Assembly: GCF_000829375.1 (NCBI RefSeq)
Contig: NZ_AP014624.1
Span: 2,170,001 to 2,234,000 of the forward strand
Direction of reading: 5' to 3'
From: Chryseobacterium sp. StRB126
GTDB taxonomy: Bacteria; Bacteroidota; Bacteroidia; Flavobacteriales; Weeksellaceae
Length of the DNA: 64,000 nucleotides
This document shows, in pieces, positions 62,072 through 64,000 of the stretch. A program made the position numbers and the translations under genes. The notes beneath the pieces are model-generated. The model was not told the DNA's origin. It did not search any database and was given only the letters and a program-made list of their open reading frames with translations. Position 1 is the stretch's first letter; the number at the start of each line of letters is the position of its first letter.

Positions 62072-63483
62072 AAGGTATATGATGTAAATTCTTTTAACGT
62101 GTTCAGAATTAAAGTGATTTTATTGTTTACTTCTTCCAACTCTTTTTGAGGGTCAGACGATATGACAACGCCGGCTCCGGCGCGGTAAGCCATCACTCCG
62201 TTTTCGAATAAGGCACTTCTTATAAGAATACAGGTATTGATATCATTATTAAATCCTATCCAGCCAAGTAATCCTCCATAGTATGAACGACCGCTGCTTT
62301 CTATATCATCAATAAGTTGTACCGCCTTGTATTTAGGCGCTCCGCTTAATGTTCCTGCGGGTAGAAACTCTTTAACCAGGCGGATCGTATTAAGCTCTGT
62401 ATTTAGTTTTCCCTGCACCTGGCTTACCATATGGATAACATTATTATAATGTTCTATGGTTTTCAGTTTACTGATCTGTACATCATTTGCATATCTGCTG
62501 AGGTCGTTCCTTGCCAAATCAATCAGCATATTGTGTTCTGCATTTTCTTTAGGGTCTGCTAGCAGCTCTTTTTCCAGTAATGCATCTTTTTCTTCATGCA
62601 TTGTTTTTTTGTAGGTTCCTGCGATGGGTTTTACTATTGCCAAATCATCTGAAGAACTGAAATGAGTCTCCGGTGATGCTCCTGCTATTGTATAGTTTTC
62701 TTCATCCAGAAAGAAATAATACTGGGCATTGTTGTTTTTCAGCTTCACAAAAAATGTCCACGGATCGCCTGCATAGTTTCTGGAAAATCTTCGGGAAACC
62801 ACCAGCTGGAATACATTTCCTATCTGGCAGTGATGTTTTGCTTTATTCACTTTTTCTAAAAACTCTTCCTCTGTACAGTCTTTTTCTTCTGTGTTGGATA
62901 CTGAAAATCCTTTTAATCCGGTATTTAAGGTGTATTTCAGCTGTTCTTTCATTTCCGTGATCTCATCGTTTTCTCCATTATAATAGTTATTGATGCAGAC
63001 AACCTGTGAGAGGGTGGTATTGAAAACATAAATATATCGGTACAGAGAAAATTTAAAGAGTGGTAACTGGCTGCTTTCTCTTTCCTCAGCGTATTTTTTC
63101 AGAGAAATATTTTCTATAAGCTGTATAGAATCATAGCTGCTGAAACCTAAAAGACCGTTATACTGATGAGAAATATTTTCCGGGGTATTTTTTTTCTGCC
63201 ATTCGGCTGTTTTACCCCAAAAATTAAGCTCGTCAGTTTCTATTGTTTCTGTCTTTTCACCTGATCTGTATTGAAGCTCATTCATATTATTTGACTGTAA
63301 TGAGGCAATAGATTCTGCCGCAATAAAAACCAGCTTGTGATTGTCATTGTTTACAGCTTCAGAAACTTCAAACCAAATAGAACTTGTGGCTTTCTGCCTC
63401 AGAGAGTTATAAAAACTCTTCATATCAAAGTTTTCGGGGTAATCTGAACTTATATGAGAAGAAAAGATCTTAGTTTCTTTCAT
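62068..63483 (-). CDS. Chorismate-utilising enzyme, anthranilate synthase component I-like
   Basis: 471 aa. Conserved chorismate-binding core: PIAGTYKK (Ala where PabB has Lys), ENAEHNMLIDLARNDLSRYA, AGTLSGAPKYKAVQLID and GAGVVISSDPQKE. The Ala suggests anthranilate or related (for example phenazine-type) products rather than aminodeoxychorismate. Its N-terminal region lacks the usual TrpE LLES feedback motif. Between component II and a type II thioesterase gene, pointing to a secondary-metabolite pathway. Confidence 0.85.
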   Translation of the reverse strand: MKETKIFSSHISSDYPENFDMKSFYNSLRQKATSSIWFEVSEAVNNDNHKLVFIAAESIASLQSNNMNELQYRSGEKTETIETDELNFWGKTAEWQKKNTPENISHQYNGLLGFSSYDSIQLIENISLKKYAEERESSQLPLFKFSLYRYIYVFNTTLSQVVCINNYYNGENDEITEMKEQLKYTLNTGLKGFSVSNTEEKDCTEEEFLEKVNKAKHHCQIGNVFQLVVSRRFSRNYAGDPWTFFVKLKNNNAQYYFFLDEENYTIAGASPETHFSSSDDLAIVKPIAGTYKKTMHEEKDALLEKELLADPKENAEHNMLIDLARNDLSRYANDVQISKLKTIEHYNNVIHMVSQVQGKLNTELNTIRLVKEFLPAGTLSGAPKYKAVQLIDDIESSGRSYYGGLLGWIGFNNDINTCILIRSALFENGVMAYRAGAGVVISSDPQKELEEVNNKITLILNTLKEFTSYTL

Positions 63484-63487
63484 GGAT

Positions 63488-64000
63488 TTAGTGTATTAAA
63501 TCATTTATTATTTTACTTAGCAGGGCAGAGGTCTGCTTCGGATACTGGAACATAAAAAAATGTCCTCCCTCTACAGGAAAATAGCTTGTAGTATTGGACG
63601 TATGACGGTTCCAATCTTTATAGCAGTCTTTATTATTATACAGCTCATCATTTTCTGCTATGATTACTGCCAAAGGAGTTTCGATGATAATGGACGGCCA
63701 GTCTTCAACAGGATTTTCTTCTAAAAGTGCTGTATCTTTTTCCATAATCTCTATCCGTTTCTGCTGTACTCTCTGAAAAATCGGGGCATTTTTGCTTCTT
63801 TCATATTTCGTTGGAAGAATATCAAGCAGCAGGGCATTCCGCTTTTCTCTCGGCATCGGCAGTTCTGCAGACTGAAACAGGGGAGCCCGCATCCCTGAAA
63901 CGATCAATCCTTTTGGCGTATAATCGTTCTGTAGATTAAATAAGATAAGAAGGCCTAAAACAGCTCCCATACTATGTCCCCACAATATGAAAGGTTGGTC
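63488..64000 (-). CDS. Type II thioesterase (5' end outside window)
   Basis: The frame runs open to the window edge. DQPFILWGHSMGA is the nucleophile elbow (GHSMG) of type II thioesterases, with a late GGHFFMF His. These enzymes remove wrong acyl groups from peptidyl carrier proteins in nonribosomal peptide or polyketide synthesis. Directly (4 nt) upstream of the anthranilate synthase-like gene, so the cluster likely continues past 64000. Confidence 0.82.
   Translation of the reverse strand, partial: DQPFILWGHSMGAVLGLLILFNLQNDYTPKGLIVSGMRAPLFQSAELPMPREKRNALLLDILPTKYERSKNAPIFQRVQQKRIEIMEKDTALLEENPVEDWPSIIIETPLAVIIAENDELYNNKDCYKDWNRHTSNTTSYFPVEGGHFFMFQYPKQTSALLSKIINDLIH

Overview
The window looks like chromosome of a low-GC flavobacterium close to Chryseobacterium (Weeksellaceae, Bacteroidota). 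This rests on protein sequence character, Bacteroidota-type promoters (TTG about 19-21 nt upstream of TAnnTTTG), lack of Shine-Dalgarno sequences, many small lipoproteins, DUF2911 and TonB-receptor genes, and dispersed palindromic repeats typical of such genomes. No rRNA gene, complete tRNA gene or CRISPR array was seen.

Region 1 (1-9.3 kb) is housekeeping: the 3' part of an N-acylornithine deacetylase (argE-like), argH, an Lrp/AsnC regulator, then pyrB-carA-carB, which supply carbamoyl phosphate and carbamoyl-aspartate for pyrimidines (carbamoyl phosphate also feeds arginine). pyrB is preceded by a compact attenuator: a 23-codon leader ORF, a GC hairpin inside it, a T-rich stretch and a terminator beginning at the leader stop codon. 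Repeat elements fill the pyrB-carA and carA-carB gaps.

Region 2 (9.3-33.5 kb) holds small lipoproteins, a TonB receptor/PepSY protein/esterase cassette that looks like siderophore uptake, a MarR-EVE-SRPBCC operon, an aspartic-protease-like protein, a Crp-type regulator, an alkylation-repair neighbourhood (Ogt and Ada with a PEP mutase-like enzyme between them), a DUF2911-GNAT-cupin operon, four tandem thrombospondin type 3 repeat secreted proteins followed by a dienelactone hydrolase, a HAD hydrolase, an HsdR_N-like nuclease-fold protein and holA.

Region 3 (33.5-44 kb) has trxB, VOC proteins, an IS1182-type insertion sequence, AraC and Crp regulators, a second retropepsin-like protein, DUF1272 and darcynin-like proteins, and a membrane-anchored metallo-beta-lactamase-fold protein.

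Region 4 (44.1-54.6 kb) is the most distinctive. It lies between two sites where a tRNA 3'-end-like sequence is followed by its own terminator on the minus strand, as at integration scars. It carries two minus-strand operons for thiol/electrophile chemistry: OsmC-thioredoxin-DsbA-OsmC-OsmC-SDR, and luciferase-like monooxygenase-thioredoxin-azoreductase. Both are headed by the same ~105-bp promoter module. AraC and Crp-type regulators sit beside them.

Region 5 (54.6-59.8 kb) is decaying accessory DNA: an intact AraC gene, a frameshifted beta-barrel gene, an NmrA-like gene with one internal amber codon, a half Nramp transporter and an IS3-family transposase remnant.

Region 6 (59.8-64 kb, minus strand) carries a di-haem cytochrome c peroxidase, a DUF3995 protein, an anthranilate synthase-like pair and the end of a type II thioesterase gene, suggesting that a nonribosomal peptide or polyketide cluster starts just beyond the window.
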